A stretch of 64,000 nt of DNA, from NCBI GenBank assembly GCA_037783545.1, contig JBBELK010001403.1:1-64000 (forward strand), in the 5' to 3' direction. A program made the position numbers and the translations under genes. Numbering within the stretch: the first letter of the stretch is position 1; each line of letters opens with the position of its first letter. Shown here one piece after another: positions 13,801-29,090 of the stretch. A model generated the notes under the pieces. The model had not been told where the DNA came from and did not search any database. It saw nothing but the letters and a program-made list of their open reading frames with translations. The stretch is from Henricia sp. BOLD:AAB3569 (lineage: Eukaryota > Echinodermata > Asteroidea > Spinulosida > Echinasteridae).

Positions 13801-15848
13801 CTCGGCTACGTGGTTATTCCCCTAACCGTGGCTGTTGGGACACCCTGCGCTGCGCATGCGCTGGTGTACATTTGTACGGCCGTTGACTCACCGCAGATTG
13901 TGACGGGAATTAGGTCAAAGTGTGTCCCAAATGCCGGCAAATTTAGAAATCAAGGAATTTTCCAACCAACTTCAAATTTTGCATGCTCAAAACTGTATAT
14001 ATTCCGCACTTGTCATGCAAAATTGACAGATTTTCGCTGGGAAATGACGGAGAAATTTCAGAGTTTAGGGAAAGCGGAGCTCGGCTACGTGGTTATTCCC
14101 CTAACCGTGGCTGTTGGGACACCCTGCGCTGCGCATGCGCTGGTGTACATTTGTACGGCCGTTGACTCACCCCAGATTGTGACGGGAATTAGGTCAAAGT
14201 GTGTCCCAAATGCCGGCAAATTTAGAAATCAAGGAATTTTCCAACCAACTTCAAATTTTGCATGCTCAAAACTGTATATATTCCGCACTTGTCATGCAAA
14301 ATTGACAGATTTTCGCTGGGAAATGACGGAGAAATTTCAGAGTTTAGGGAAAGCGGAGCTCGGCTACGTGGTTATTCCCCTAACCGTGGCTGTTGGGACA
14401 CCCTGCGCTGCGCTTGTGTACATTTGTACGGCCGTTGACTCACCCCAGATTGTGACGGGAATTAGGTCAAAGTGTGTCCCAAATGCCGGCAAATTTGGAA
14501 ATCAAGGAATTTTCCAACCAACTTCAAATTTTGCATGCTCCAAACTGTATATATTCCGCACTTGTCATGCAAAATTGACAGATTTTCGCTGGGAAATGAC
14601 GGAGAAATTTCAGAGTTTAGGGAAAGCGGAGCTCGGCTACGTGGTTATTCCCCTAACCGTGGCTGTTGGGACACCCTGCGCTGCGCTGGTGTACATTTGT
14701 ACGGCCGTTGACTCACCCCAGATTGTGACTGGAATTAGGTCAAAGTGTGTCCCAAATGCCGGCAAATTTGGAAATCAAGGAATTTTCCAACCAACTTCAA
14801 ATTTGGCATGCTCCAAACTGTATATATTCCGCACTTGTCATGCAAAATTGACAGATTTTCGCTGGGAAATGACGGAGAAATTTCAGAGTTTAGGGAAAGC
14901 GGAGCTCGGCTACGTGGTTATTCCCCTAACCGTGGCTGTTGGGACACCCTGCGCTGCGCATGCGCTGGTGTACATTTGTACGGCCGTTGACTCACCCCAG
15001 ATTGTGACGGGAATTAGGTCAAAGTGTGTCCCAAATGCCGGCAAATTTAGAAATCAAGGAATTTTCCAACCAACTTCAAATTTTGCATGCTCAAAACTGT
15101 ATATATTCCGCACTTGTCATGCAAAATTGACAGATTTTCGCTGGGAAATGACGGAGAAATTTCAGAGTTTAGGGAAAGCGGAGCTCGGCTACGTGGTTAT
15201 TCCCCTAACCGTGGCTGTTGGGACACCCTGCGCTGCGCTTGTGTACATTTGTACGGCCGTTGACTCACCCCAGATTGTGACGGGAATTAGGTCAAAGTGT
15301 GTCCCAAATGCCGGCAAATTTGGAAATCAAGGAATTTTCCAACCAACTTCAAATTTTGCATGCTCCAAACTGTATATATTCCGCACTTGTCATGCAAAAT
15401 TGACAGATTTTCGCTGGGAAATGACGGAGAAATTTCAGAGTTTAGGGAAAGCGGAGCTCGGCTACGTGGTTATTCCCCTAACCGTGGCTGTTGGGACACC
15501 CTGCGCTGCGCTGGTGTACATTTGTACGGCCGTTGACTCACCCCAGATTGTGACTGGAATTAGGTCAAAGTGTGTCCCAAATGCCGGCAAATTTGGAAAT
15601 CAAGGAATTTTCCAACCAACTTCAAATTTGGCATGCTCCAAACTGTATATATTCCGCACTTGTCATGCAAAATTGACAGATTTTCGCTGGGAAATGACGG
15701 AGAAATTTCAGAGTTTAGGGAAAGCGGAGCTCGGCTACGTGGTTATTCCCCTAACCGTGGCTGTTGGGACACCCTGCGCTGCGCATGCGCTGGTGTACAT
15801 TTGTACGGCCGTTGACTCACCCCAGATTGTGACGGGAATTAGGTCAAA

Positions 15849-18800
15849 GTGTGTCCCAAATGCCGGCAAATTTAGAAATCAAGGAATTTTCCAACCAACT
15901 TAAAATTTTGCATGCTCAAAACTGTCTATATTCCGCACTTGTCATGCAAAATTGACAGATTTTCGCTGGGAAATGACAGAGAAATTTCAGAGTTTAGGGA
16001 AAGCGGAGCTCGGCTACGTGGTTATTCCCCTAACCGTGGCTGTTGGGACACCCTGCGCTGCGCATGCGCTGGTGTACATTTGTACGGCCGTTGACTCACC
16101 CCAGATTGTGACTGGAATTAGGTCAAAGTGTGTCCCAAATGCCGGCAAATTTGGAAATCAAGGAATTTTCCAACCAACTTCAAATTTGGCATGCTCCAAA
16201 CTGTATATATTCCGCACTTGTCATGCAAAATTGACAGATTTTCGCTGGGAAATGACGGAGAAATTTCAGAGTTTAGGGAAAGCGGAGCTCGGCTACGTGG
16301 TTATTCCCCTAACCGTGGCTGTTGGGACACCCTGCGCTGCGCATGCGCTGGTGTACATTTGTACGGCCGTTGACTCACCCCAGATTGTGACGGGAATTAG
16401 GTCAAAGTGTGTCCCAAATGCCGGCAAATTTAGAAATCAAGGAATTTTCCAACCAACTTCAAATTTTGCATGCTCAAAACTGTATATATTCCGCACTTGT
16501 CATGCAAAATTGACAGATTTTCGCTGGGAAATGACGGAGAAATTTCAGAGTTTAGGGAAAGCGGAGCTCGGCTACGTGGTTATTCCCCTAACCGTGGCTG
16601 TTGGGACACCCTGCGCTGCGCTTGTGTACATTTGTACGGCCGTTGACTCACCCCAGATTGTGACGGGAATTAGGTCAAAGTGTGTCCCAAATGCCGGCAA
16701 ATTTGGAAATCAAGGAATTTTCCAACCAACTTCAAATTTTGCATGCTCCAAACTGTATATATTCCGCACTTGTCATGCAAAATTGACAGATTTTCGCTGG
16801 GAAATGACGGAGAAATTTCAGAGTTTAGGGAAAGCGGAGCTCGGCTACGTGGTTATTCCCCTAACCGTGGCTGTTGGGACACCCTGCGCTGCGCTGGTGT
16901 ACATTTGTACGGCCGTTGACTCACCCCAGATTGTGACTGGAATTAGGTCAAAGTGTGTCCCAAATGCCGGCAAATTTGGAAATCAAGGAATTTTCCAACC
17001 AACTTCAAATTTGGCATGCTCCAAACTGTATATATTCCGCACTTGTCATGCAAAATTGACAGATTTTCGCTGGGAAATGACGGAGAAATTTCAGAGTTTA
17101 GGGAAAGCGGAGCTCGGCTACGTGGTTATTCCCCTAACCGTGGCTGTTGGGACACCCTGCGCTGCGCATGCGCTGGTGTACATTTGTACGGCCGTTGACT
17201 CACCCCAGATTGTGACGGGAATTAGGTCAAAGTGTGTCCCAAATGCCGGCAAATTTAGAAATCAAGGAATTTTCCAACCAACTTAAAATTTTGCATGCTC
17301 AAAACTGTATATATTCCGCACTTGTCATGCAAAATTGACAGATTTTCGCTGGGAAATGACAGAGAAATTTCAGAGTTTAGGGAAAGCGGAGCTCGGCTAC
17401 GTGGTTATTCCCCTAACCGTGGCTGTTGGGACACCCTGCGCTGCGCATGCGCTGGTGTACATTTGTACGGCCGTTGACTCACCCCAGATTGTGACGGGAA
17501 TTAGGTCAAAGTGTGTCCCAAATGCCGGCAAATTTAGAAATCAAGGAATTTTCCAACCAACTTCAAATTTTGCATGCTCAAAACTGTATATATTCCGCAC
17601 TTGTCATGCAAAATTGACAGATTTTCGCTGGGAAATGACGGAGAAATTTCAGAGTTTAGGGAAAGCGGAGCTCGGCTACGTGGTTATTCCCCTAACCGTG
17701 GCTGTTGGGACACCCTGCGCTGCGCTTGTGTACATTTGTACGGCCGTTGACTCACCCCAGATTGTGACGGTAATTAGGTCAAAGTGTGTCCCAAATGCCG
17801 GCAAATTTGGAAATCAAGGAATTTTCCAACCAACTTCAAATTTTGCATGCTCCAAACTGTATATATTCCGCACTTGTCATGCAAAATTGACAGATTTTCG
17901 CTGGGAAATGACGGAGAAATTTCAGAGTTTAGGGAAAGCGGAGCTCGGCTACGTGGTTATTCCCCTAACCGTGGCTGTTGGGACACCCTGCGCTGCGCTG
18001 GTGTACATTTGTACGGCCGTTGACTCACCCCAGATTGTGACTGGAATTAGGTCAAAGTGTGTCCCAAATGCCGGCAAATTTGGAAGTCAAGGAATTTTCC
18101 AACCAACTTCAAATTTTGCATGCTCCAAACTGTATATATTCCGCACTTGTCATGCAAAATTGACAGATTTTCGCTGGGAAATGACGGAGAAATTTCAGAG
18201 TTTAGGGAAAGCGGAGCTCGGCTACGTGGTTATTCCCCTAACCGTGGCTGTTGGGACACCCTGCGCTGCGCATGCGCTGGTGTACATTTGTACGGCCGTT
18301 GACTCACCCCAGATTGTGACGGGAATTAGGTCAAAGTGTGTCCCAAATGCCGGCAAATTTAGAAATCAAGGAATTTTCCAACCAACTTCAAATTTTGCAT
18401 GCTCCAAACTGTATATATTCCGCACTTGTCATGCAAAATTGACAGATTTTCGCTGGGAAATGACGGAGAAATTTCAGAGTTTAGGGAAAGCGGAGCTCGG
18501 CTACGTGGTTATTCCCCTAACCGTGGCTGTTGGGACACCCTGCGCTGCGCATGCGCTGGTGTACATTTGTACGGCCGTTGACTCACCCCAGATTGTGACG
18601 GGAATTAGGTCAAAGTGTGTCCCAAATGCCGGCAAATTTAGAAATCAAGGAATTTTCCAACCAACTTCAAATTTTGCATGCTCAAAACTGTATATATTCC
18701 GCACTTGTCATGCAAAATTGACAGATTTTCGCTGGGAAATGACGGAGAAATTTCAGAGTTTAGGGAAAGCGGAGCTCGGCTACGTGGTTATTCCCCTAAC

Positions 18801-21800
18801 CGTGGCTGTTGGGACACCCTGCGCTGCGCTTGTGTACATTTGTACGGCCGTTGACTCACCCCAGATTGTGACGGGAATTAGGTCAAAGTGTGTCCCAAAT
18901 GCCGGCAAATTTGGAAATCAAGGAATTTTCCAACCAACTTCAAATTTTGCATGCTCCAAACTGTATATATTCCGCACTTGTCATGCAAAATTGACAGATT
19001 TTCGCTGGGAAATGACGGAGAAATTTCAGAGTTTAGGGAAAGCGGAGCTCGGCTACGTGGTTATTCCCCTAACCGTGGCTGTTGGGACACCCTGCGCTGC
19101 GCTGGTGTACATTTGTACCGCCGTTGACTCACCCCAGATTGTGACTGGAATTAGGTCAAAGTGTGTCCCAAATGCCGGCAAATTTGGAAATCAAGGAATT
19201 TTCCAACCAACTTCAAATTTTGCATGCTCCAAACTGTATATATTCCGCACTTGTCATGCAAAATTGACAGATTTTCGCTGGGAAATGACGGAGAAATTTC
19301 AGAGTTTAGGGAAAGCGGAGCTCGGCTACGTGGTTATTCCCCTAACCGTGGCTGTTGGGACACCCTGCGCTGCGCATGCGCTGGTGTACATTTGTACGGC
19401 CGTTGACTCACCGCAGATTGTGACGGGAATTAGGTCAAAGTGTGTCCCAAATGCCGGCAAATTTAGAAATCAAGGAATTTTCCAACCAACTTCAAATTTT
19501 GCATGCTCAAAACTGTATATATTCCGCACTTGTCATGCAAAATTGACAGATTTTCGCTGGGAAATGACGGAGAAATTTCAGAGTTTAGGGAAAGCGGAGC
19601 TCGGCTACGTGGTTATTCCCCTAACCGTGGCTGTTGGGACACCCTGCGCTGCGCATGCGCTGGTGTACATTTGTACGGCCGTTGACTCACCCCAGATTGT
19701 GACGGGAATTAGGTCAAAGTGTGTCCCAAATGCCGGCAAATTTAGAAATCAAGGAATTTTCCAACCAACTTCAAATTTTGCATGCTCAAAACTGTATATA
19801 TTCCGCACTTGTCATGCAAAATTGACAGATTTTCGCTGGGAAATGACGGAGAAATTTCAGAGTTTAGGGAAAGCGGAGCTCGGCTACGTGGTTATTCCCC
19901 TAACCGTGGCTGTTGGGACACCCTGCGCTGCGCATGCGCTGGTGTACATTTGTACGGCCGTTGACTCACCCCAGATTGTGACGGGAATTAGGTCAAAGTG
20001 TGTCCCAAATGCCGGCAAATTTAGAAATCAAGGAATTTTCCAACCAACTTAAAATTTTGCATGCTCAAAACTGTATATATTCCGCACTTGTCATGCAAAA
20101 TTGACAGATTTTCGCTGGGAAATGACAGAGAAATTTCAGAGTTTAGGGAAAGCGGAGCTCGGCTACGTGGTTATTCCCCTAACCGTGGCTGTTGGGACAC
20201 CCTGCGCTGCGCATGCGCTGGTGTACATTTGTACGGCCGTTGACTCACCCCAGATTGTGACTGGAATTAGGTCAAAGTGTGTCCCAAATGCCGGCAAATT
20301 TGGAAATCAAGGAATTTTCCAACCAACTTCAAATTTGGCATGCTCCAAACTGTATATATTCCGCACTTGTCATGCAAAATTGACAGATTTTCGCTGGGAA
20401 ATGACGGAGAAATTTCAGAGTTTAGGGAAAGCGGAGCTCGGCTACGTGGTTATTCCCCTAACCGTGGCTGTTGGGACACCCTGCGCTGCGCATGCGCTGG
20501 TGTACATTTGTACGGCCGTTGACTCACCCCAGATTGTGACGGGAATTAGGTCAAAGTGTGTCCCAAATGCCGGCAAATTTAGAAATCAAGGAATTTTCCA
20601 ACCAACTTCAAATTTTGCATGCTCAAAACTGTATATATTCCGCACTTGTCATGCAAAATTGACAGATTTTCGCTGGGAAATGACGGAGAAATTTCAGAGT
20701 TTAGGGAAAGCGGAGCTCGGCTACGTGGTTATTCCCCTAACCGTGGCTGTTGGGACACCCTGCGCTGCGCTTGTGTACATTTGTACGGCCGTTGACTCAC
20801 CCCAGATTGTGACGGGAATTAGGTCAAAGTGTGTCCCAAATGCCGGCAAATTTGGAAATCAAGGAATTTTCCAACCAACTTCAAATTTTGCATGCTCCAA
20901 ACTGTATATATTCCGCACTTGTCATGCAAAATTGACAGATTTTCGCTGGGAAATGACGGAGAAATTTCAGAGTTTAGGGAAAGCGGAGCTCGGCTACGTG
21001 GTTATTCCCCTAACCGTGGCTGTTGGGACACCCTGCGCTGCGCTGGTGTACATTTGTACGGCCGTTGACTCACCCCAGATTGTGACTGGAATTAGGTCAA
21101 AGTGTGTCCCAAATGCCGGCAAATTTGGAAATCAAGGAATTTTCCAACCAACTTCAAATTTGGCATGCTCCAAACTGTATATATTCCGCACTTGTCATGC
21201 AAAATTGACAGATTTTCGCTGGGAAATGACGGAGAAATTTCAGAGTTTAGGGAAAGCGGAGCTCGGCTACGTGGTTATTCCCCTAACCGTGGCTGTTGGG
21301 ACACCCTGCGCTGCGCATGCGCTGGTGTACATTTGTACGGCCGTTGACTCACCCCAGATTGTGACGGGAATTAGGTCAAAGTGTGTCCCAAATGCCGGCA
21401 AATTTAGAAATCAAGGAATTTTCCAACCAACTTAAAATTTTGCATGCTCAAAACTGTATATATTCCGCACTTGTCATGCAAAATTGACAGATTTTCGCTG
21501 GGAAATGACAGAGAAATTTCAGAGTTTAGGGAAAGCGGAGCTCGGCTACGTGGTTATTCCCCTAACCGTGGCTGTTGGGACACCCTGCGCTGCGCATGCG
21601 CTGGTGTACATTTGTACGGCCGTTGACTCACCCCAGATTGTGACGGGAATTAGGTCAAAGTGTGTCCCAAATGCCGGCAAATTTAGAAATCAAGGAATTT
21701 TCCAACCAACTTCAAATTTTGCATGCTCAAAACTGTATATATTCCGCACTTGTCATGCAAAATTGACAGATTTTCGCTGGGAAATGACGGAGAAATTTCA

Positions 21801-24074
21801 GAGTTTAGGGAAAGCGGAGCTCGGCTACGTGGTTATTCCCCTAACCGTGGCTGTTGGGACACCCTGCGCTGCGCTTGTGTACATTTGTACGGCCGTTGAC
21901 TCACCCCAGATTGTGACGGTAATTAGGTCAAAGTGTGTCCCAAATGCCGGCAAATTTGGAAATCAAGGAATTTTCCAACCAACTTCAAATTTTGCATGCT
22001 CCAAACTGTATATATTCCGCACTTGTCATGCAAAATTGACAGATTTTCGCTGGGAAATGACGGAGAAATTTCAGAGTTTAGGGAAAGCGGAGCTCGGCTA
22101 CGTGGTTATTCCCCTAACCGTGGCTGTTGGGACACCCTGCGCTGCGCTGGTGTACATTTGTACGGCCGTTGACTCACCCCAGATTGTGACTGGAATTAGG
22201 TCAAAGTGTGTCCCAAATGCCGGCAAATTTGGAAGTCAAGGAATTTTCCAACCAACTTCAAATTTTGCATGCTCCAAACTGTATATATTCCGCACTTGTC
22301 ATGCAAAATTGACAGATTTTCGCTGGGAAATGACGGAGAAATTTCAGAGTTTAGGGAAAGCGGAGCTCGGCTACGTGGTTATTCCCCTAACCGTGGCTGT
22401 TGGGACACCCTGCGCTGCGCATGCGCTGGTGTACATTTGTACGGCCGTTGACTCACCCCAGATTGTGACGGGAATTAGGTCAAAGTGTGTCCCAAATGCC
22501 GGCAAATTTAGAAATCAAGGAATTTTCCAACCAACTTCAAATTTTGCATGCTCCAAACTGTATATATTCCGCACTTGTCATGCAAAATTGACAGATTTTC
22601 GCTGGGAAATGACGGAGAAATTTCAGAGTTTAGGGAAAGCGGAGCTCGGCTACGTGGTTATTCCCCTAACCGTGGCTGTTGGGACACCCTGCGCTGCGCA
22701 TGCGCTGGTGTACATTTGTACGGCCGTTGACTCACCCCAGATTGTGACGGGAATTAGGTCAAAGTGTGTCCCAAATGCCGGCAAATTTAGAAATCAAGGA
22801 ATTTTCCAACCAACTTCAAATTTTGCATGCTCAAAACTGTATATATTCCGCACTTGTCATGCAAAATTGACAGATTTTCGCTGGGAAATGACGGAGAAAT
22901 TTCAGAGTTTAGGGAAAGCGGAGCTCGGCTACGTGGTTATTCCCCTAACCGTGGCTGTTGGGACACCCTGCGCTGCGCTTGTGTACATTTGTACGGCCGT
23001 TGACTCACCCCAGATTGTGACGGGAATTAGGTCAAAGTGTGTCCCAAATGCCGGCAAATTTGGAAATCAAGGAATTTTCCAACCAACTTCAAATTTTGCA
23101 TGCTCCAAACTGTATATATTCCGCACTTGTCATGCAAAATTGACAGATTTTCGCTGGGAAATGACGGAGAAATTTCAGAGTTTAGGGAAAGCGGAGCTCG
23201 GCTACGTGGTTATTCCCCTAACCGTGGCTGTTGGGACACCCTGCGCTGCGCTGGTGTACATTTGTACCGCCGTTGACTCACCCCAGATTGTGACTGGAAT
23301 TAGGTCAAAGTGTGTCCCAAATGCCGGCAAATTTGGAAATCAAGGAATTTTCCAACCAACTTCAAATTTTGCATGCTCCAAACTGTATATATTCCGCACT
23401 TGTCATGCAAAATTGACAGATTTTCGCTGGGAAATGACGGAGAAATTTCAGAGTTTAGGGAAAGCGGAGCTCGGCTACGTGGTTATTCCCCTAACCGTGG
23501 CTGTTGGGACACCCTGCGCTGCGCATGCGCTGGTGTACATTTGTACGGCCGTTGACTCACCGCAGATTGTGACGGGAATTAGGTCAAAGTGTGTCCCAAA
23601 TGCCGGCAAATTTAGAAATCAAGGAATTTTCCAACCAACTTCAAATTTTGCATGCTCAAAACTGTATATATTCCGCACTTGTCATGCAAAATTGACAGAT
23701 TTTCGCTGGGAAATGACGGAGAAATTTCAGAGTTTAGGGAAAGCGGAGCTCGGCTACGTGGTTATTCCCCTAACCGTGGCTGTTGGGACACCCTGCGCTG
23801 CGCATGCGCTGGTGTACATTTGTACGGCCGTTGACTCACCCCAGATTGTGACGGGAATTAGGTCAAAGTGTGTCCCAAATGCCGGCAAATTTAGAAATCA
23901 AGGAATTTTCCAACCAACTTCAAATTTTGCATGCTCAAAACTGTATATATTCCGCACTTGTCATGCAAAATTGACAGATTTTCGCTGGGAAATGACGGAG
24001 AAATTTCAGAGTTTAGGGAAAGCGGAGCTCGGCTACGTGGTTATTCCCCTAACCGTGGCTGTTGGGACACCCTG
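15849..24074. repeat. Tandem 4,149-bp super-repeat (two copies, 15 monomers each)
   Basis: Monomer boundaries from 15,849 to 19,719 reappear at plus 4,149 (19,998 to 23,868). Rare variants are shared at the same offset: accaacttaaaattttg at 15,89x and 20,04x, again at 17,28x and 21,43x; gacggtaatt at 17,766 and 21,915; ggaagtcaagg near 18,084 and 22,233; taccgccgtt near 19,117 and 23,266. The internal spacing of the acttaaaa variant (1,383 bp) shows an older nested duplication. One difference is ctgtctatatt at 15,922 versus ctgtatatatt in the second copy. Confidence 0.87.
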
Positions 24075-25099
24075 CGCTGCGCTTGTGTACATTTGTACGG
24101 CCGTTGACTCACCCCAGATTGTGACGGGAATTAGGTCAAAGTGTGTCCCAAATGCCGGCAAATTTGGAAATTAAGGAATTTTCCAACCAACTTCAAATTT
24201 TGCATGCTCCAAACTGTATATATTCCGCACTTGTCATGCAAAATTGACAGATTTTCGCTGGGAAATGACGGAGAAATTTCAGAGTTTAGGGAAAGCGGAG
24301 CTCGGCTACGTGGTTATTCCCCTAACCGTGGCTGTTGGGACACCATGCGCTGCGCTGGTGTACATTTGTACGGCCGTTGACTCACCCCAGATTGTGACTG
24401 GAATTAGGTCAAAGTGTGTCCCAAATGCCGGCAAATTTGGAAATCAAGGAATTTTCCAACCAACTTCAAATTTTGCATGCTCCAAACTGTATATATTCCG
24501 CACTTGTCATGCAAAATTGACAGATTTTCGCTGGGAAATGACGGAGAAATTTCAGAGTTTAGGGAAAGCGGAGCTCGGCTACGTGGTTATTCCCCTAACC
24601 GTGGCTGTTGGGACACCCTGCGCTGCGCATGCGCTGGTGTACATTTGTACGGCCGTTGACTCACCGCAGATTGTGACGGGAATTAGGTCAAAGTGTGTCC
24701 CAAATGCCGGCAAATTTAGAAATCAAGGAATTTTCCAACCAACTTCAAATTTTGCATGCTCAAAACTGTATATATTCCGCACTTGTCATGCAAAATTGAC
24801 AGATTTTCGCTGGGAAATGACGGAGAAATTTCAGAGTTTAGGGAAAGCGGAGCTCGGCTACGTGGTTATTCCCCTAACCGTGGCTGTTGGGACACCCTGC
24901 GCTGCGCATGCGCTGGTGTACATTTGTACGGCCGTTGACTCACCCCAGATTGTGACGGGAATTAGGTCAAAGTGTGTCCCAAATGCCGGCAAATTTAGAA
25001 ATCAAGGAATTTTCCAACCAACTTCAAATTTTGCATGCTCAAAACTGTATATATTCCGCACTTGTCATGCAAAATTGACAGATTTTCGCTGGGAAATGA

Positions 25100-28000
25100 C
25101 GGAAAAATTTCAGAGTTTAGGGAAAGCGGAGCTCGGCTACGTGGTTATTCCCCTAACCGTGGCTGTTGGGACACCCTGCGCTGCGCTTGTGTACATTTGT
25201 ACGGCCGTTGACTCACCCCAGATTGTGACGGGAATTAGGTCAAAGTGTGTCCCAAATGCCGGCAAATTTGGAAATCAAGGAATTTTCCAACCAACTTCAA
25301 ATTTTGCATGCTCCAAACTGTATATATTCCGCACTTGTCATGCAAAATTGACAGATTTTCGCTGGGAAATGACGGAGAAATTTCAGAGTTTAGGGAAAGC
25401 GGAGCTCGGCTACGTGGTTATTCCCCTAACCGTGGCTGTTTGGGACACCCTGCGCTGCGCTGGTGTACATTTGTACGGCCGTTGACTCACCCCAGATTGT
25501 GACTGGAATTAGGTCAAAGTGTGTCCCAAATGCCGGCAAATTTGGAAATCAAGGAATTTTCCAACCAACTTCAAATTTTGCATGCTCCAAACTGTATATA
25601 TTCCGCACTTGTCATGCAAAATTGACAGATTTTCGCTGGGAAATGACGGAGAAATTTCAGAGTTTAGGGAAAGCGGAGCTCGGCTACGTGGTCATTCCCC
25701 TAACCGTGGCTGTTGGGACACCCTGCGCTGCGCATGCGCTGGTGTACATTTGTACGGCCGTTGACTCACCCCAGATTGTGACGGGAATTAGGTCAAAGTG
25801 TGTCCCAAATGCCGGCAAATTTAGAAATCAAGGAATTTTCCAACCAACTTCAAATTTTGCATGCTCAAAACTGTATATATTCCGCACTTGTCATGCAAAA
25901 TTGACAGATTTTCGCTGGGAAATGACGGAGAAATTTCAGAGTTTAGGGAAAGCGGAGCTCGGCTACGTGGTTATTCCCCTAACCGTGGCTGTTGGGACAC
26001 CCTGCGCTGCGCTTGTGTACATTTGTACGGCCGTTGACTCACCCCAGATTGTGACGGGAATTAGGTCAAATTGTGTCCCAAATGCCGGCAAATTTGGAAA
26101 TCAAGGAATTTTCCAACCAACTTCAAATTTTGCATGCTCCAAACTGTATATATTCCGCACTTGTCATGCAAAATTGACAGATTTTCGCTGGGAAATGACG
26201 GAGAAATTTCAGAGTTTAGGGAAAGCGGAGCTCGGCTACGTGGTTATTCCCCTAACCGTGGCTGTTGGGACACCCTGCGCTGCGCTGGTGTACATTTGTA
26301 CGGCCGTTGACTCACCCCAGATTGTGACTGGAATTAGGTAAAAGTGTGTCCCAAATGCCGGCAAATTTGGAAATCAAGGAATTTTCCAACCAACTTCAAA
26401 TTTTGCATGCTCCAAACTGTATATATTCCGCACTTGTCATGCAAAATTGACAGATTTTCGCTGGGAAATGATGGAGAAATTTCAGAGTTTAGGGAAAGCG
26501 GAGCTCGGCTACGTGGTTATTCCCCTAACCGTGGCTGTTGGGACACCCTGCGCTGCGCATGCGCTGGTGTACATTTGTACGGCCGTTGACTCACCCCAGA
26601 TTGTGACGGGAATTAGGTCAAAGTGTGTCCCAAATGCCGGCAAATTTAGAAATCAAGGAATTTTCCAACCAACTTCAAATTTTGCATGCTCAAAACTGTA
26701 TATATTCCGCACTTGTCATGCAAAATTGACAGATTTTCGCTGGGAAATGACGGAGAAATTTCAGAGTTTAGGGAAAGCAGAGCTCGGCTACGTGGTTATT
26801 CCCCTAACCGTGGCTGTTGGGACACCCTGCGCTGCGCTTGTGTACATTTGTACGGCCGTTGACTCACCCCAGATTGTGACGGGAATTAGGTCAAAGTGTG
26901 TCCCAAATGCCGGCAAATTTGGAAATCAAGGAATTTTCCAACCAACTTCAAATTTTGCATGCTCCAAACTGTATATATTCCGCACTTGTCATGCAAAATT
27001 GACAGATTTTCGCTGGGAAATGACGGAGAAATTTCAGAGTTTAGGGAAAGCGGAGCTCGGCTACGTGGTTATTCCCCTAACCGTGGCTGTTGGGACACCC
27101 TGCGCTGCGCTGGTGTACATTTGTACGGCCGTTGACTCACCCCAGATTGTGACGGGAATTAGGTCAAAGTGTGTCCCAAATGCCGGCAAATTTAGAAATC
27201 AAGGAATTTTCCAACCAACTTCAAATTTTGCATGCTCAAAACTGTATATATTCCGCACTTGTCATGCAAAATTGACAGATTTTCGCTGGGAAATGACGGA
27301 AAAATTTCAGAGTTTAGGGAAAGCGGAGCTCGGCTACGTGGTTATTCCCCTAACCGTGGCTGTTGGGACACCCTGCGCTGCGCTTGTGTACATTTGTACG
27401 GCCGTTGACTCACCCCAGATTGTGACGGGAATTAGGTCAAAGTGTGTCCCAAATGCCGGCAAATTTGGAAATCAAGGAATTTTCCAACCAACTTCAAATT
27501 TTGCATGCTCCAAACTGTATATATTCCGCACTTGTCATGCAAAATTGACAGATTTTCGCTGGGAAATGACGGAGAAATTTCAGAGTTTAGGGAAAGCGGA
27601 GCTCGGCTACGTGGTTATTCCCCTAACCGTGGCTGTTTGGGACACCCTGCGCTGCGCTGGTGTACATTTGTACGGCCGTTGACTCACCCCAGATTGTGAC
27701 TGGAATTAGGTCAAAGTGTGTCCCAAATGCCGGCAAATTTGGAAATCAAGGAATTTTCCAACCAACTTCAAATTTTGCATGCTCCAAACTGTATATATTC
27801 CGCACTTGTCATGCAAAATTGACAGATTTTCGCTGGGAAATGACGGAGAAATTTCAGAGTTTAGGGAAAGCGGAGCTCGGCTACGTGGTTATTCCCCTAA
27901 CCGTGGCTGTTGGGACACCCTGCGCTGCGCATGCGCTGGTGTACATTTGTACGGCCGTTGACTCACCCCAGATTGTGACGGGAATTAGGTCAAAGTGTGT

Positions 28001-29090
28001 CCCAAATGCCGGCAAATTTAGAAATCAAGGAATTTTCCAACCAACTTCAAATTTTGCATGCTCAAAACTGTATATATTCCGCACTTGTCATGCAAAATTG
28101 ACAGATTTTCGCTGGGAAATGACGGAGAAATTTCAGAGTTTAGGGAAAGCGGAGCTCGGCTACGTGGTTATTCCCCTAACCGTGGCTGTTGGGACACCCT
28201 GCGCTGCGCTTGTGTACATTTGTACGGCCGTTGACTCACCCCAGATTGTGACGGGAATTAGGTCAAATTGTGTCCCAAATGCCGGCAAATTTGGAAATCA
28301 AGGAATTTTCCAACCAACTTCAAATTTTGCATGCTCCAAACTGTATATATTCCGCACTTGTCATGCAAAATTGACAGATTTTCGCTGGGAAATGACGGAG
28401 AAATTTCAGAGTTTAGGGAAAGCGGAGCTCGGCTACGTGGTTATTCCCCTAACCGTGGCTGTTGGGACACCCTGCGCTGCGCTGGTGTACATTTGTACGG
28501 CCGTTGACTCACCCCAGATTGTGACTGGAATTAGGTAAAAGTGTGTCCCAAATGCCGGCAAATTTGGAAATCAAGGAATTTTCCAACCAACTTCAAATTT
28601 TGCATGCTCCAAACTGTATATATTCCGCACTTGTCATGCAAAATTGACAGATTTTCGCTGGGAAATGATGGAGAAATTTCAGAGTTTAGGGAAAGCGGAG
28701 CTCGGCTACGTGGTTATTCCCCTAACCGTGGCTGTTGGGACACCCTGCGCTGCGCATGCGCTGGTGTACATTTGTACGGCCGTTGACTCACCCCAGATTG
28801 TGACGGGAATTAGGTCAAAGTGTGTCCCAAATGCCGGCAAATTTAGAAATCAAGGAATTTTCCAACCAACTTCAAATTTTGCATGCTCAAAACTGTATAT
28901 ATTCCGCACTTGTCATGCAAAATTGACAGATTTTCGCTGGGAAATGACGGAGAAATTTCAGAGTTTAGGGAAAGCAGAGCTCGGCTACGTGGTTATTCCC
29001 CTAACCGTGGCTGTTGGGACACCCTGCGCTGCGCTTGTGTACATTTGTACGGCCGTTGACTCACCCCAGATTGTGACGGGAATTAGGTCA
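25100..29090. repeat. Tandem 2,197-bp super-repeat (two copies)
   Basis: Shared rare variants lie 2,197 bp apart: ggaaaaattt at 25,101 and 27,298; the extra T in gctgtttggg near 25,438 and 27,635; gtcaaattgtg near 26,066 and 28,263; ggtaaaag near 26,337 and 28,534; gcagagctc near 26,777 and 28,974. The last three recur again about 1,098 bp further on, so a partial third duplication followed. The single-base insertion makes this period 3n+1. Confidence 0.85.
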